From: Deroplatys truncata
Lineage: Eukaryota > Arthropoda > Insecta > Mantodea > Mantidae
Direction of reading: 5' to 3'
Length of the DNA: 64,000 nucleotides
NCBI GenBank assembly: GCA_030765065.1
Contig: CM060980.1
Location: 64,154,364-64,218,363 of the forward strand
Made by a program: the position numbers and the translations under genes. Of this stretch, positions 1-12,650 are shown piece by piece; position 1 is the stretch's first letter; the number at the start of each line of letters is the position of its first letter. The notes below the pieces were generated by a model, which did no database searches, was not told the origin of the DNA, and saw only the letters and a list, made by a program, of their open reading frames with translations.

Positions 1-1947
1 GACAAATGATAACTCAAAAACATTTGGGTTTGTTTTTTATTTGATCAAAGAGAGAACTACTGGAGAGAAATGTCGTCTTTTCGATATACAATGTGTCTAC
101 AATTTGTGCAGTAAAGTAAATATCAAAGTGCCTCACTACCATAAACTTATTCAAATTAATTTCTCTCTAGAAGCGGGATATATTTACAATTCAATGTAAA
201 CGCAAGCGATAATGCTTTATGCATAAGGAAATCTGTTGAAACAAATACATCAACTTAAATTGGTCCTCTGGATAGCATTCCTGCTCACAGAGTGCATGCG
301 CGTAGTGCATCAGTTTAAGTAAGACGTAAGTTGTTTTATATTTGTTTAATGCTGTACCTGTACAGAACAGCAGATTAACAATTGTTGCTTAAGCTGTAGA
401 ATTAAATGTTTACCTAAAGAGTCAATCACTCTATACTTGACATAAATTGATGATATGGCTCTTAAATTGTTATGTATTCAAAACTACTATTTTGCTTACT
501 AGGTAAGACCTTTCTGCATCTATAGTAGGGTTGGTTAAACTAATGGATCTGTGACGTTGGAGCACCTATGTAACGTAAAACCATGTTAAGTGGCTGAGCC
601 ACTTTATTGTTTCTCCATTTTTCTTTCTGTTCTCTCTAAGAATGGATGTGCTTTAATGTGATTCGCCTTCATTGCGGTGCAATATCAAAGAGAGAGAGAG
701 AGAGAGAGTCTTGTTTTAAATAAGATGTGAATCCAAAAACATTAAGCTGAAACTTAGCAGAGAAATCTTCAACAATTGCCTATAAAACAGGTCGCCCAAA
801 AGCTATAAAAGTAAACACTTTCTGTGTTTTTTCCCTCAATAGAAGTTTCCACCTCAACTTCAAGGGACCATTAACATTCAGCTAATTTCGATCTGGTATG
901 CTCGTGGTGAATCTCGATGTAAATCGCAGCCCTAGCTTCCTGTATAGGATTTAAACCCTACTGTAAAGACAGGATGTAGGATAAGTTTTTATTATTTTTG
1001 GTTGTAGTGTGGAAGAAGGTCCCATTCCTTATCTAATCAACAGTTGCCGCCCGCTAGAGCCGGGGTACCAAAGGTGGTTGAGTACAGGTTGAGCAGTAGC
1101 ATTGCTCTGAATCACGTGACCTGTCAGTGAATAGCGAATAAGAATGAAAGAAACAGTATATTGTCGGTCTATCTCTCTGCGCAGTGGTTTCTCTCAGCCG
1201 TCTTCGTGTGTGCTCCCAACTATAGCACCCGTAGTTCCTATGATGATACTACAAGAATCACTTTAGCCATTTGAAAGCTGCTCGGACTTAACTGGACTCG
1301 AGTAGTAGTAATTGGCGATACTTGGGAAACAGAGCACGTAGTGGTGAAGTTCTGAATTACTTCAAGACCTCGGCACTCTCCGAGATAGAATCCAGTATAT
1401 CAAGACTTTGGCATATGACGGGTTTGCATCTGGTTTTACTGCTGAAAGCAAATTGGTTGGAATAAGTAGACATCCTTTTGAGGTGCCCTTAAAATGGGAA
1501 TCCCTATTAGAGTCTTAGCGTCACCCACTCCTATTAAGATTTTTATTTCTGTTACATTACAGCAGCGTTAAACACCATATGTTTATCATTTTTCTTACTC
1601 GAAGGGTTAAGTAATTATACATTTTCGAAATTGATTCTGCAGGATGGAGGAATTATATCCTTGTCCTTTCAAGGAGTAAATTTTTGCAACAACGTGAACA
1701 AAATGACAATAATATTTTGCGTTAGGTCATAAATTAAAATGTATTTGTTAATATGACTCTTATTTCCTCAGAAAATAAAGGCAAAAAGCGAAGTAACTTT
1801 GGCGTGCTACATAGGAGCGTTCTTACAAACATCATGCATATCGACAGTGTGAAACTCTTTCCTTGCAACGTGGAGATTAAGCTGCAGGTCGCACTTGGGG
1901 AATCTTGAGCATTGTATGGTATAAAATATCGATAAAAAACTGATATA
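1..1947. other. intergenic or intronic sequence, nothing recognised
   Basis: AT-rich, with a short (GA)n run near 690-708 and a moderately GC-richer patch at 1040-1300 lacking any open frame of note. Short open frames here show no family resemblance. It is probably downstream prickle intron. Confidence 0.5.
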
Positions 1948-1949
1948 TA

Positions 1950-3658
1950 CACTGCCGGGCAAATGTTTCCGGACACTCAGGGTAGTAAGAGTAATGCAGA
2001 GGTAGTTTGAAGAAACTAATGGTATAGTAAACATAAAGAAGAAAAATCTTGATATGTTTTATTGTCTCATAAAGTTTAGTGGGATAATTACGATCATTAC
2101 TTTTATTTCGTTTTCATTTTGTTCCAACGGATTTATTCTAAGAAATAAACGACCAAGTTACGCCTTTCTTTCTGGCATGATTAATTCCCGAGATAAGCGT
2201 TATTACTGGTTTGAACGTTTTAATACTTTGCAATTTGTTAAAGGTGCTGTCGCTACTTCGTTGTACTTTTGTTCTGTAATTTTAACACCTAAATGTCAGA
2301 GTTATGCATTTCGTTGAATTTTTTCTGTAACTTTAGTGCCTGTTTTTCTCAAACCAAAATGTTTAATTACATTTCTCTCTCTGAATGTAGCAGCAGAGTT
2401 TTAATTTATTATAACTGACGACTCTCCCGGACTGATGTATATGGTTGAGAAGGAGCTGAAAACTTCATTCTCGTATACTGGCTGATAACTGCAACTCATC
2501 TGGATGAGTCGACTCTCTCTGCCGTTAAAACAGCGTATTTCACGACCGGAAATATGCTGTTGGTGGAGTGGCTAGACCCGCTGGGAGCTCGCTCTCTCAC
2601 TCTCACTCTCTCTCCCTCTCTCTCTATTGTGGATTGGGATGGAGTTAAATAATCGGTGGTACGCATGCCTGGATGAAGACGGGGCAGGTACAAGTACCCA
2701 GTGTGAAACCTGTTGTGTAAATTTTCTAAACGTATTAGTATACTCCCTTTTTGCTTTCTCTAGTACGTATAGTAAGTAGGGGAAGTATTGCATTCCACCC
2801 AAAAATTCGATACCGAGATTTCACCGGAAATACATGCTTTGAGGGCCCCTGAATCCAAAAAAATATTTTTTAGAAAAAGGTCTGTGCGTGTGTGTCTGTG
2901 AAAAGCATAACTCAAAAACGGAAAGTCCGATAAATACCAAACTTGGTATTTAGGTTCAGTATCTTTCAAAAATGCAACACGAAGATTTTCAAGAAAATTC
3001 CCCCACCCTAGACTACCCTTTACATGGAACATTTTTTGAAAATTTTGATTTTCTCAAAAATATTCCTAATGGTTTTGATTAAAATATCATATGTTCAAGA
3101 TATTTTTATGGCAAATGAAATGTATATCATACATTTTCTGGATGTCCACAAAGTCCTCTTTATTCTTGACTTTGCTTAACTCGAAAGCCGCAAGAGATAG
3201 ACAAAATTTTACTACACAAAAATGTAAACCTCGTTAAAACACACAATTTATGTCATATACATTTTTTTTGCCGAGTGAATCATTTCCGAGATGTTCTTGT
3301 TATTTGTTTAAATTTTCCAATACTTATATTTTTTCTCAAATGGGAATTCGTTATTCGCTTTTTTATGTCCTGGACGTGCAAAGAGAATGGAATACTCCAC
3401 ATAGCAACCAGCTCTTAAAAATTTGATTTTCGCTTAAAGCCTACAATATTTCTCTTGCACCTACAAGAAAATAGCAAAAAGATAGTTTCTGCAAATGTTT
3501 ATCTCGATTAACATGAAGTAGGTGGAGAACAAGCGTTTGTAAAATTAATTTGTACAAGAGTAGGGAAAGTCATTTGAGTGAAATACATCAGATTTTTGAA
3601 GCTATGCGCTGAATTGCATTACTTTCACTGGGTGTCTGGGAGCTTTTGACCGGCAGTG
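1950..3658. mobile_element. Tc1/mariner-type element with TA duplication and no recognisable transposase
   Basis: The left end reads TA|CACTGCCGGGCAAATG and the right end is its inverted counterpart, TTTGACCGGCAGTG|TA, giving terminal inverted repeats of about 28 bp flanked by TA. TA targets and CACTG-type termini with a CCGGACAC-like subterminal motif are typical of Tc1-like elements. Inside, 1980-2750 has only short unrecognised frames, and 2751-3592 is a copy of the 0.9-kb repeat family. Without that copy the element would be about 0.87 kb, so it is a non-autonomous or gutted derivative. Confidence 0.7.
2751..3592 (+). repeat. 0.9-kb interspersed repeat family, copy A (forward)
   Basis: It starts near CTTTCTCTAGTACGTATAG and ends with AGTAGGGAAAGTCATTTG. 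Shared landmarks, in order, are TTGCATTCCACCCAAAAATT, TTTCACCGGAAATACA, CATAACTCAAAAACG, an ACTACCCTTTACATGGAACA-like block, GGTTTTGATTAAAATATCAT and AGATGTTCTTGTTATT. The same string of landmarks recurs more than a dozen times in the window in both orientations. The family has no transposase and its ends carry a short inverted match (ACTTTCTCTAC / GTAGAGAAAGT). It is nested in the Tc1-like element at 1950-3658. Confidence 0.85.
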
Positions 3659-3660
3659 TA

Positions 3661-6530
3661 TATTATATATAATTGTTGTTCAAATGACTATTTCCTATAT
3701 GCTTTAAAAGAAGCGTATTCTAAGTTCTTACACCTATGTATTTGAAGTGCATATTTAATTGCAGTTAATATGGTTTTCTATACCTATTAACAGTAATAAG
3801 TTTGTACAACGTGCGCGTATACGTCCTTCCTGAATACATTTTGAAGAAATCATAAATTACTGGTCTTTCGAAAGAGTTTTATTAACAGTAGTAACTAAAT
3901 TAAAGATTTTAAAGAATAAAAATTAAATACGACTATCGGGCAGTAAACACAGTTTATATAAATATGCATGTTGAAATATCATCCCTGATATTCAAGTGTA
4001 TGAAACAGTGAACAAGCTATAGCAAAGAATCCAGCATACAAATATTCATTTGTTTTAACTATACAAATTTTCTGATTTTAAATGTCTTTTTCGTCTATAC
4101 TTAACGTTCACTCCTGAGCATTAGTGGCCCCAATTCAGATAATTACTTATGTGCTGAGAAATGTTCAAAATACCTCATCTGAACAATTATTTGCAAGAGG
4201 AGCTGAATCTACAATCACCAGCAGCACCCTTGTTTGGGTCACTAGGATTTATTGTGCCGTTTGATAATCATGGTATGGATTTAAACGTATTCCAGTGTTT
4301 CTTTTATCAATTGAAGCGTTACTATTTTAACTGCCAGACAAACAGAACAGTTTTCCAGGTTCGTGTGATACCTTTTCATTAAGTATAAAGTGTTTTAATC
4401 TAGTAGTTGCGCGGTATGTTACACATGGGCGAACTAAGAACAATTTATGGCAAATGATTATAAGCAGCTACATAGCTCTATTATTGTGATGGACAGGTCT
4501 ATCGATTGTGAATGATTTATTGCCCACAAGTTTGCAGCTCCACTGAACACATTATAACGCCTCCGCGTGCTTATACGTGATTGCGCACTAGCCGACAAAT
4601 GGAGTGTTTGATTGATAGACGGCTGTTGTAAACTGTTGTCGGTAAACCAGAAGGCCGTATAGTCCCCACGGCTTATGAAGTTTCATTCAATACCTGTAGA
4701 ACTGCTCTTTGACTTAAGTGTGACGCGTAGAGTTATGTTCGTCAGCTCTACCAAATCGAAATTAGAGGCCCGAAGATGAAATTAGCCACACAAAAGTAAC
4801 CGAGCAGCTTACTTATGTAATAGCCATCTTTAGTGACATAACACTGGTTGTAACTAAATAACAAATGCCCTTTTTCTACTCTAAGAATTTTTGACATATG
4901 AAAACTCAGGATTTTGTTTGGAATTATCTCTGGAATCGGGTTATTCTGATTTGCATCTCTGTGATGCATATAAGATTTATCCTCAGCGAGTATTGTTAGT
5001 TTTCCGGTAACTTAATTGAGCTTAACGAATGTTTTCTTTCATGATAATTATTTTAAGCCCGAAGTTGACTACAAACCATTAAAGCTTAGAAATTACGGAA
5101 CGAAATAAGGTTGAACTGTCACTGGACTATAGACAGGGAGTCGCAGGTAACAAACCACCCCCAACTCTCGTACGGTCTATTGGCGTTTGATGACAGCGTC
5201 AGCGATCCTTGGCCTCTGTTGTCTTGCAGTCTTTGGTTTGAGCGTAAATAACTTGAAGCCAACTGCTTAGGGATTCCTATACCTGCTTATAATATTGAAA
5301 TCACTAGGATAAACTGGGTTTTCTATGAGTCTTGTTAACTGATACACTTCTTTTCAATGTAGTTGTACTACAATGCGGTTGTAAATTACTTCCACAATCA
5401 AATAAGTAAAATAAATAAAATGGATTTTGTATTAATTTAATATAATTTTAAGAAACCAATGCGTTATAGAAATCAGTATGGGCATGCAGGGAAATATACA
5501 GTTCCATAGGAAACAGCCCCTCTTTTGCAATACAATAGTAAATCTTCTCTGAAGCTAAGTGTGGCACCAGGTTGTCACAGTTAAAGTGGTACTATAAGTA
5601 AAACAGACGTGCGTGTATCAATATAAGATAGAATTAAGTGTGGAAAGTTAAGGATTCAGAAGAACGTGACTTATCTTGTTATCGTATTAGTTCACGTTTG
5701 CAAGTTTATGGTTCAGGATCATTTAACAGTACTAAGTACAGAGTTTCTGTAACTTTACCGAGCAGTTAAAAAAACACCTTTATTATAAAAAATACTTTGA
5801 ACAAATAATATTTAGTCACGTGACATAGTGGGAGAAAAAAATTATATGGCGATATCTTGCAGTAAGATCACTGACGGTTCCGAAGACAGACATATGAATC
5901 AATGCTATAAACAGCAATTTTGGTGTATTCGGTATGTCATTTGGGAAATGTGTACTCAGTGATGGAAGTTTAACTCGTGAGTTAGGCCGCCGACGCAAAG
6001 ATATAAATGGTTCGGTTAGGTATACTAAACGAGAGGAACAAGCGAAGATATGGAATGAGTGTATGAATAAAGTTGTTTAGCCACAAACTGCGTCTTCATT
6101 TAACGTAGAAACACTGTGACCCGAGATACTTAGATTATCAATCCGCCAACAAGTATCGATCCTACCGCTTAATGTAATTTATAATGGGAGCTGCCACAGT
6201 TTAGTATTTTGCACGAATGTCCCTTACGTACCGGAACTTATGCAACATTAAGATGGTCCATGTATAAGTTGAGGGGAGGATGAGAGAAGATGATGAATAT
6301 TCACGGCGCAGCGGTAGAAATACTTGTAGCTGGTGGAGCGTAGGAGCTACCTTTCCTTGTACTACCTCAACAACGTCCTACAGCTTGACCTACGCGATGC
6401 GTGCTATCGCGATGAACGTAGAACCAGCACAAAACAGACAGAGTTTCAGCGAAATCATGTTTATATGTCGACCAAGCATTCAGCCGGTGTGCCAGGATAA
6501 CAACTGTTCTACAGTAAATAAATAAAAAAT
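3661..6530. other. non-coding sequence, nothing recognised
   Basis: About 2.9 kb of AT-rich DNA with only short open frames (60-81 codons) that match no known family. No LIM3 exon for prickle and no RNA gene could be found on either strand. Confidence 0.5.
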
Positions 6531-7373
6531 TCTGATGTGTTACACTCACTTTCTCTACTCTTGTACAAATTATTTTTACAAACGCTTATTCTCCATGTGC
6601 TTCGTCTTAATCGAAGATATCGAGATGTTAATCTTATTGCTAATTTACTTGTAGATGCAAGGGGAATTGGTAGGCTTTAAGCGATAGTCAAATATATTAA
6701 AAGCTGGTTGCTATGTGGAGTATTCCATTCTCTTTGCATTACCAGGACAAAAAAAATGAATAACGAATTCCCATTTGAGAAAAAGTATAAGTATTGGAAA
6801 ATTTAAGGGAATAACAAGCAATATCTCGAAAATGGTTCACTCAAAAAAAAATGTATATGACATCAATTGTGTATTTTAACGCGATGTACATTTTTTGTGT
6901 AGTAAAATTTTGTCTATCTCTTATGGTTTACCAGTTATGCAAAAGTCGTTCACAATGAAGAATACTTTTGGAGACATTCCCAGAAAATTCGTGATATACA
7001 TATTATTTGTCATGAAAGTATCTTAAATATATATATATTTTAATCAAAATCGTTAGAGCCATTTTTGAGAAAATTAAAATTTTCGAAAAATCTTCCATGT
7101 AAAGGGTAATCTGGGGTGGGGGATTTTCTTGAAAACCTTCGTGTCGCATCTCTGGAAGACACTGAACCTAAATACTAAGTTTGGTGTTTATCTGACTGTT
7201 CGTTTCTGAGTTATGCTATTCACAGACAGACACACACACGAACCATGTTTCCAAAAATAATTTTTTTGAATTCAGGAGGCCTTAAAACATATATTTTCGG
7301 TGAAATCTCGGTATCGAATTTTTGAGTGGAATGCAATATTTCCCTTTCTTACTATACGTAGTAGAGAAAGTAA
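6531..7373 (-). repeat. 0.9-kb interspersed repeat family, copy B (reverse)
   Basis: Reverse-oriented copy: it opens with TGATGTGTTACACTCACTTT and closes with GTAGAGAAAGTAAAAAG. The order of shared blocks is the mirror of copy A at 2751-3592, so the two form an imperfect inverted pair about 3 kb apart. Confidence 0.85.
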
Positions 7374-7907
7374 AAAGAAAAAAAGAAACAAAAGAAAATT
7401 GTACCAATTTCTTTTTATAAGGAATGAAGTCATCTTTGTAACGAAACAAACCTTCTACAGCCAGCCTCTTTATGGATGTCATACTTCACCTCGTAGATAT
7501 ACCGCTTTAGTTATCTACTTCTTAACTTCTTTGGTGCAACCTGTATTCTAAAGCAAGTACATCGTAGATTCCAGAATCACCGTATTAGTTTTGCAAATAA
7601 GGAACCCAAGTCACACCATAAGGAATGGGTAAAATTGCAGATATAAGGACATGCAGTATTTGATATGCCATGTTACTAGATGAAAATACATACTGAAAGC
7701 CTCGCAAGATACATTAGGTATACCTAACATAAGATCCAAGCAGGAATAAGACAATACAATCTGAAAGAAAGGCTGGTGACACATTTTATGCATAAAATTA
7801 AAATGGGGCCTAACACAAAATCCAAAGCATTTACATTGTCTTTCGACGTGAATATTAAAGACTGTTGGAATCAAGTGGTACACCATCAGATGAAATTGAG
7901 GACTTAC
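7374..7907. other. prickle intron segment
   Basis: About 530 bp between repeat copy B and the LIM2 donor site. It is AT-rich and nothing is recognised apart from the splice donor at its upper edge. The 145-codon minus-strand frame over 7611-8048 overlaps the prickle exon in another frame and has no support. Confidence 0.5.
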
Positions 7908-8106
7908 CTTGGTCGACGCCGATGGGTTCCCCGCAGGAATCGCAATACTCTGCGAACATGGCATCAAAACAATGCAGACAGTATGGCCGTCCATCTCGCA
8001 TGATGTACCTCTGCCCTCCAAGTTGACGATCGCACTCAAAGCATGCAAAATGCTTCATGTGCCAAGCACGACCCTCAGCCTCCGTGCATTCGTCTGCAAG
8101 GATGAT
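7908..8106 (-). CDS. pk: prickle exon encoding LIM2 and the start of LIM3 (partial gene)
   Basis: Exon of 199 bp on the minus strand. The acceptor is TGTTTTGCAG|ATC and the donor is CAAG|GTAAGT, leaving phase 1. The joined protein reads across the 3.0-kb intron as [19 protein letters not shown], followed by AWHMKHF, GGQRYIM, DGRPYC and the LIM3 opening [10 protein letters not shown]. All LIM2 zinc ligands are visible. This matches the Prickle/Espinas arrangement, in which three LIM domains follow a PET domain. LIM3 should continue in an exon at lower coordinates, but nothing resembling its WHA...CFCC core was seen in 1-7900, so that exon is probably outside the window. Confidence 0.88.
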
Positions 8107-8576
8107 CTGCAAAACACGCATTAACGACTTATGAGGTCAATCTGTGAGAAATATTATACTTATGTTTCCGTATGACCTGTCTCTCTAGATACAAATACAC
8201 CGTACCTAGTTTGAAATGAATTCCTTGCATCATTACTGATATAAAGGCCTCAAATGAAATGGAGAATCTACATACGCGATTAATCAAAGCGTAATTAATT
8301 AATAACATGTTTAGATGCTAACATCTTATTGTCTAAACAAATGTAAAATATGTTAACTACACTGATTTAAGATGAGCACAAGGCTAATAATACTTATACT
8401 ACTCCTTTATCTGAGATAGGAAACACTTTTAAAATTCAGTTGAACCAGAAATATATTAAAACATGTTTCTCATTTATACATCTTCCATTAAGATAAGCTT
8501 CTGCAGAAATTTGTTCTTTTAATTCCTTGAAGGAGTTTGTATATACTTTAGTATTATTTACTGCTACCAAGCAGAA

Positions 8577-9040
8577 TGGTTCCGTGGTGGCGTGTAAGGC
8601 TCGCATTCGGGAGGTCCCGAGTTCGATTCCGCCGACCGTCCGCTCTGATATTGGGTTTTTTATGGTTTTCCCTGGTCGTAAGGAGAATTTTGGGGTGGTT
8701 TCTCTTCTACCACGATTTCCTTTCCCTCATTTTCCTTTCATTTCATTTCCTTCCAGGTTTCGCGGCGTGATGTGGTGACGTACAGACGGCGCGAATGCTT
8801 GCTCCAAGGGAAGAGTATTTCCCATGAACGACAAAGGGCGGCCTGGTTGTAAGGGTTGCTCATCGTCTCTCTGGGCAGCTCCAGTAGTCAGTCGAGTCTT
8901 CTGTGGCCAGTCTACCTTCGGCTTGTAGTCTCTTATGGTTTCATCACTTCATCCCTTCTTCCAGGGCGATGGTAGCCACAATAGATCTCTATGTAGATCT
9001 CGGTGCGCAAGGCGTGCCCCTCCACTGTATAACCACTATC
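8577..9040 (+). mobile_element. tRNA-derived SINE with conserved core
   Basis: A tRNA-like head with a B box GAGTTCGATTCC near 8620-8631 is followed by the core motif GGTTTTCCCTGGTC, GGGGTGGTTTCTC and ACGATTTCCTT (8650-8735). The same core occurs in the SINE at 46560-47000 and in the tandem arrays inside the large palindromic element. The 3' limit is approximate because no clear tail or target duplication was found. It lies in the prickle intron. Confidence 0.6.
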
Positions 9041-9429
9041 TATTATTTATGCTGTGTGTGCCATTAATAATATACTGCAATACTACGCTTAAAATGTTAA
9101 TTTTGATTTTTCCCATGGAAAGTATTATCCACTAACTTTGGAATATTTACTACTAGGTTCTCTCGTTTTCACTTATCCTGTGCTTCCTCTAATCTGTTTT
9201 AACTGTATAGTCTTTTGGACTTTGTTAAATAAACTAGAGTCCTTCAAAGTCATATATAAAATAACGTTACTTAAGTCAGTTCCTGAGACTAGTATAACTG
9301 TAGCCGTGGAAGATATTTTTCCCATTAACTTTGAGTTTTTAATAAATTTAAATATTTGTTATACAATACACTGGATGTAGATTAATGTTCGAGTCATTCT
9401 ACTAATTCATTAAACGTTATGTGGTTCAA

Positions 9430-9700
9430 ATTATGAGAATAATTTTATTAGCTCCACGTATGGACGCCAATTTGAAGTACGATGTTTAGTTACGTTATTT
9501 GCACCACGCTTTGGGGGTCAATTTGAAGTAGGTTGTATTTTAGAAGGAGTTGTATTATATTTAAACTGTTGGGGAGCCAAACACTTGAAGTAGTTGCAAC
9601 CGCACGTATGGTAAACAGTTTCCGGTAGCCTTCGCCCCAAATGTACTTTCAGGTGGCCCCAAGTTTAAAAAAATATTAACTATTTATGTTTGCCTCGGCT
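9430..9700. repeat. degenerate, possibly LTR-retrotransposon leader-like patch
   Basis: Three loosely similar units contain CCACG(T/C)-T-GG--(G/T)CCAATTTGAAGTA-type sequence (near 9452, 9500 and 9570). The string resembles, in reverse, the primer-binding region TGGCGCCCAACGTGG of insect Gypsy-type elements. No LTR pair, gag or pol is visible, so this is a weak call. Confidence 0.25.
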
Positions 9701-11134
9701 GCGTCAGTATTTATTTTAGAGACAAGGATATCTTGGCAGGGTTGTGATGCGACAAGAATTTAGGCTTACGAAGATTATAATTTTACTTCATTCCGTTTAT
9801 TACTGCTTGACACGATTTATATAACACTTCACTGATAGAGAGCTGTGAGATTCTTTTTATTATTAAATACTTGCACTTTTTAACACGTAAACTATTTTCA
9901 TCTCACACGAATACATATTATTTTTCTCGAGGACGCATCAGGCATCCAGTTATAATCACTGTCTGCAGGCAACTGAACTGATTTCAAGCGCCTAAACTTT
10001 ATAAATTTATGTATTTCAAGTCTCTGATTGGCTAATCCTACTCCGATAGAATACCTTCATTTAACTAAAGCTTTTTCTGGTTGTTGATTGGCTATTTTAT
10101 AAACTGTCACTAAAATTACATTATTGCTTCCAAGAATCACAAGTAGTATTGTTAAACTCTCAAACTCATTATTGCCTCAAGGTTACCTCATTGTTACCTC
10201 ATTGTTAGAAACTTTTAACTTATTATTCTCACAGCTCCTACATTATTAAATTACGTAATACATTCACATAACATTATTGAACATGTATACAATAATATAA
10301 GCATATGCAATGACTGTTATATACATTTTACAAATTATTACATACACATATTGCTTCAAGGCGGGCTGTTATTGAACTTAAATATTATATAATTTGACTG
10401 AACTCATTTAAGTGTTAAAAATACTGCCTCAATTAAACAAAGTTTTACATCTAAAAGGGAGATAGGTGGTGTTTGGAATTTCTTTTAGAACCTTCCAAGG
10501 ACGGTGCATAAAGTATAAATTGTATATATGATAACAATACCGAAATAGTTTCACTGTAAATGAAGTCTTAGAAATTTGAGATAGAGGTGCAGATGTAAAA
10601 TGCCAATTGGTATTCGTAAGGTTAAATTATGTATTAGAATATATACACGCCTCTTTAATAGTCGAAATAAACCTGATTGTTAATAGCAAAGGAATAATAT
10701 TTTCTATATTTGCTGTAAAATGATCTGAAAAATATCGTGCTAAACACATGATTACACGCCACTGCACTGGTATGCTGATATGCGTTCAGTTAATAGAAGT
10801 AAAGTCAAGTTTACGTCTTTTTCCGAGCATTGCGAGTTATGTCAGTGGCATGTATACGAATTTGAAAATTCAGGCCCTAAAGTGTAAGCTTTAAGACTTT
10901 GTCCCTAGCTTTCTTGTTTTAAATTAATTGTCTAAGACTTGATATAGTGTGCAAATGTTTCGAGGTTATTAATTAACATCCTATATGTTAAAAAGTAGAA
11001 ATTTCAAAGTACGAGTACAATACGAATGATGATTATCTTCAAATATGAACAGTCTCTCTTTAATACCATCTTAAAATGTATGCGTAAAGAATAGGGAAGA
11101 AAGGAGGAGACTCTCTAATTGGACATGTACTTAC

Positions 11135-11338
11135 CTCGTCGCAAGCTGAGCACCGTGGTTTAAGGGTTTCGGCATGGTGGCGTCCGCAGTAGAGTTTGCC
11201 TTCCCTAAAGAAGTAGATGAGATCGACCAGCAGCTCCTTGCAGACGCAGCAGGTGAAGCAGGCGGGATGCCAGCAAGTGTTGGGACCTGCCCGAGATGCG
11301 AACACGGCAATGTCGCCTGCAGACAACGGCTCCTCGCA
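11135..11338 (-). CDS. pk: prickle exon encoding most of LIM1 and the start of LIM2 (partial gene)
   Basis: Internal exon of 204 bp (68 codons, phase 0 at both ends). Read on the minus strand, a pyrimidine-rich tract ending in TTTTTAG precedes the exon and GAG|GTAAGT follows it. The translation starts at the second cysteine of LIM1 and contains [25 protein letters not shown] and GRHHAE, the conserved LIM1 core of Prickle/Espinas proteins, then the first cysteine pair of LIM2 (CSACDE). Prickle is a cytoplasmic/membrane-associated planar cell polarity protein that works with Van Gogh/Strabismus; its LIM domains bind zinc and mediate protein contacts. The exon joins in frame to 7908-8106. The upstream exon with the PET domain and first LIM1 cysteine was not found. 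Testin or espinas are alternatives, but the LIM1 and LIM2 sequence is closest to the Prickle group. Confidence 0.88.
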
Positions 11339-12083
11339 CTAAAAAGGAAAATATTAATGTAAGTGAAGTATTTTGGTATGGTGAGAATGTTACATAATTC
11401 TAAGTAAAACTATTCGGGCTAACAGTTTCTTACTAAACGTAAAAACAATGGCTTTATTTTCGATCTTTTCAATGAGGTTCTCTTGCAACTTTGGAACTAT
11501 AGAAGTCTATCTGTAAACATTGTGTACAAACGCATTTAGAGTACAGCAGAACAGCTGGTTGAGGCGACTGATGAAAGTAAGTTTATATTTAAGCGATAAT
11601 TTCTCTTACATTTAGACAACTTTTCATGTTAATTATTTTTAGACAGCCGGCACTAAAACTTTTTTAAGCTTTTAACATGAGCTACTCATACTAGAAATTG
11701 AATATTGTAACACTCAGTGAAATACAATTTTTAAACACTCCATTGTTGCCACTCTTGTTTCCTACGATGGAAATTATGTACATTTTAAGTGGAGGCTTTA
11801 TGTCAATTAATGATTCGGGTGCAGATTCAGTACAATTAATTGTCATAGAGGAATGGAAATCATATACGGTTGCTGAGGGCTACATTGAAAATTCTTTAGA
11901 AAAGAAAAGGAAAATTACTTCACAGATTCTTCTAATGTATTCAACTGTTTCCAATCCAAACAATGTAGGTAATCAATGATGTTATCAATATCAATGCTAC
12001 TTCCTCTGCACAATGAATTAATGTTACAAATTGTAACAATTGTACAATCAAAACATCACAATTACATCAAAGGAATAATAATA
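11339..12083. other. prickle upstream intron, unique-looking segment
   Basis: Follows the LIM1 acceptor on the minus strand. AT-rich; nothing recognised. The 93-codon frame at 11698-11979 has no recognisable motif. Confidence 0.4.
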
Positions 12084-12429
12084 AATATGTTTATTAATAA
12101 ATTATTGTTGCACTTATTTGTTCATTTATTTTTGCCACAGCCTTCTATACATTACAGAATGTTATGATTGTGTTAAGCGACTATGTTGTCAGCACTGGTG
12201 CTATGAAAATCAAACAACAACGAAGGCCAAACAACATACTAGAACTCACCATTATAATATGTTTATTAATAAATTTATTGTTGTACTTATTCTGTTCATT
12301 TATTTTTGCCACAGCCTTCTATACATTACAAAATGTTACGATTGTGTTAAGCGATCATGTTGTCAGCACTGGTGCTATGAAAATCAAACAATAACGAAGG
12401 CCAAACGACATACTAGAACTCACCATTAT
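12084..12429 (+). repeat. two-copy tandem duplication, unit about 172 bp
   Basis: Unit 1 spans 12084-12255 and unit 2 spans 12256-12429. Both begin AATATGTTTATTAATAAA and end CTAGAACTCACCATTAT, with a few substitutions and small indels. Overlapping frames in the two units give repetitive peptides containing TLQNVTIVLS-like strings, which are a by-product and not evidence of a gene. Confidence 0.8.
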
Positions 12430-12493
12430 GCATGCCTGATTGTATACTGCTATTTCCACACAAATTTCAGCTAGATACTTTATAACTTAGTAT

Positions 12494-12650
12494 TCAGGGA
12501 TGTCTAAAAATAGTATATGGCAACATGTTAAAAGTGATTTTATTTTACTTTTAGGATTGCCACACTAGGCTTTTAGCCTCGTGCTGCAAACATTCCTAAT
12601 CGTAAAATAAACTCCACTTTTAACGCTTGTGTTATAAATAACTATTATAT
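12494..12650. mobile_element. fold-back miniature element, GTTAAAAGTG family, copy 1
   Basis: Core 12527-12624: the left arm GTTAAAAGTGATTTTATTTT is inverted as AAATAAACTCCACTTTTAAC at the right. Homology to copy 2 (45183-45350) extends a little beyond, including GTCTAAAAA upstream. Non-coding, with a stem-loop shape typical of miniature inverted-repeat elements. Confidence 0.6.

Larger units (their letters stand above)
8107..11134 (-). other. prickle intron between the LIM1 and LIM2 exons
   Basis: The intron is 3028 bp with GT-AG ends on the minus strand. It holds a tRNA-derived SINE at 8577-9040 and a degenerate LTR-retrotransposon-like patch near 9430-9700. The remainder (9700-11040) is AT-rich sequence in which no gene was recognised. 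Confidence 0.8.

Noticed and set aside
1-7900. Missing prickle LIM3 exon
   Set aside because: Both strands were scanned by eye for the WHA, CFCC and FCS...C core of LIM3; none found, so no call was made.
7611-8048. 145-codon minus-strand frame overlapping the LIM2 exon
   Set aside because: Different frame from prickle and without recognisable motifs.
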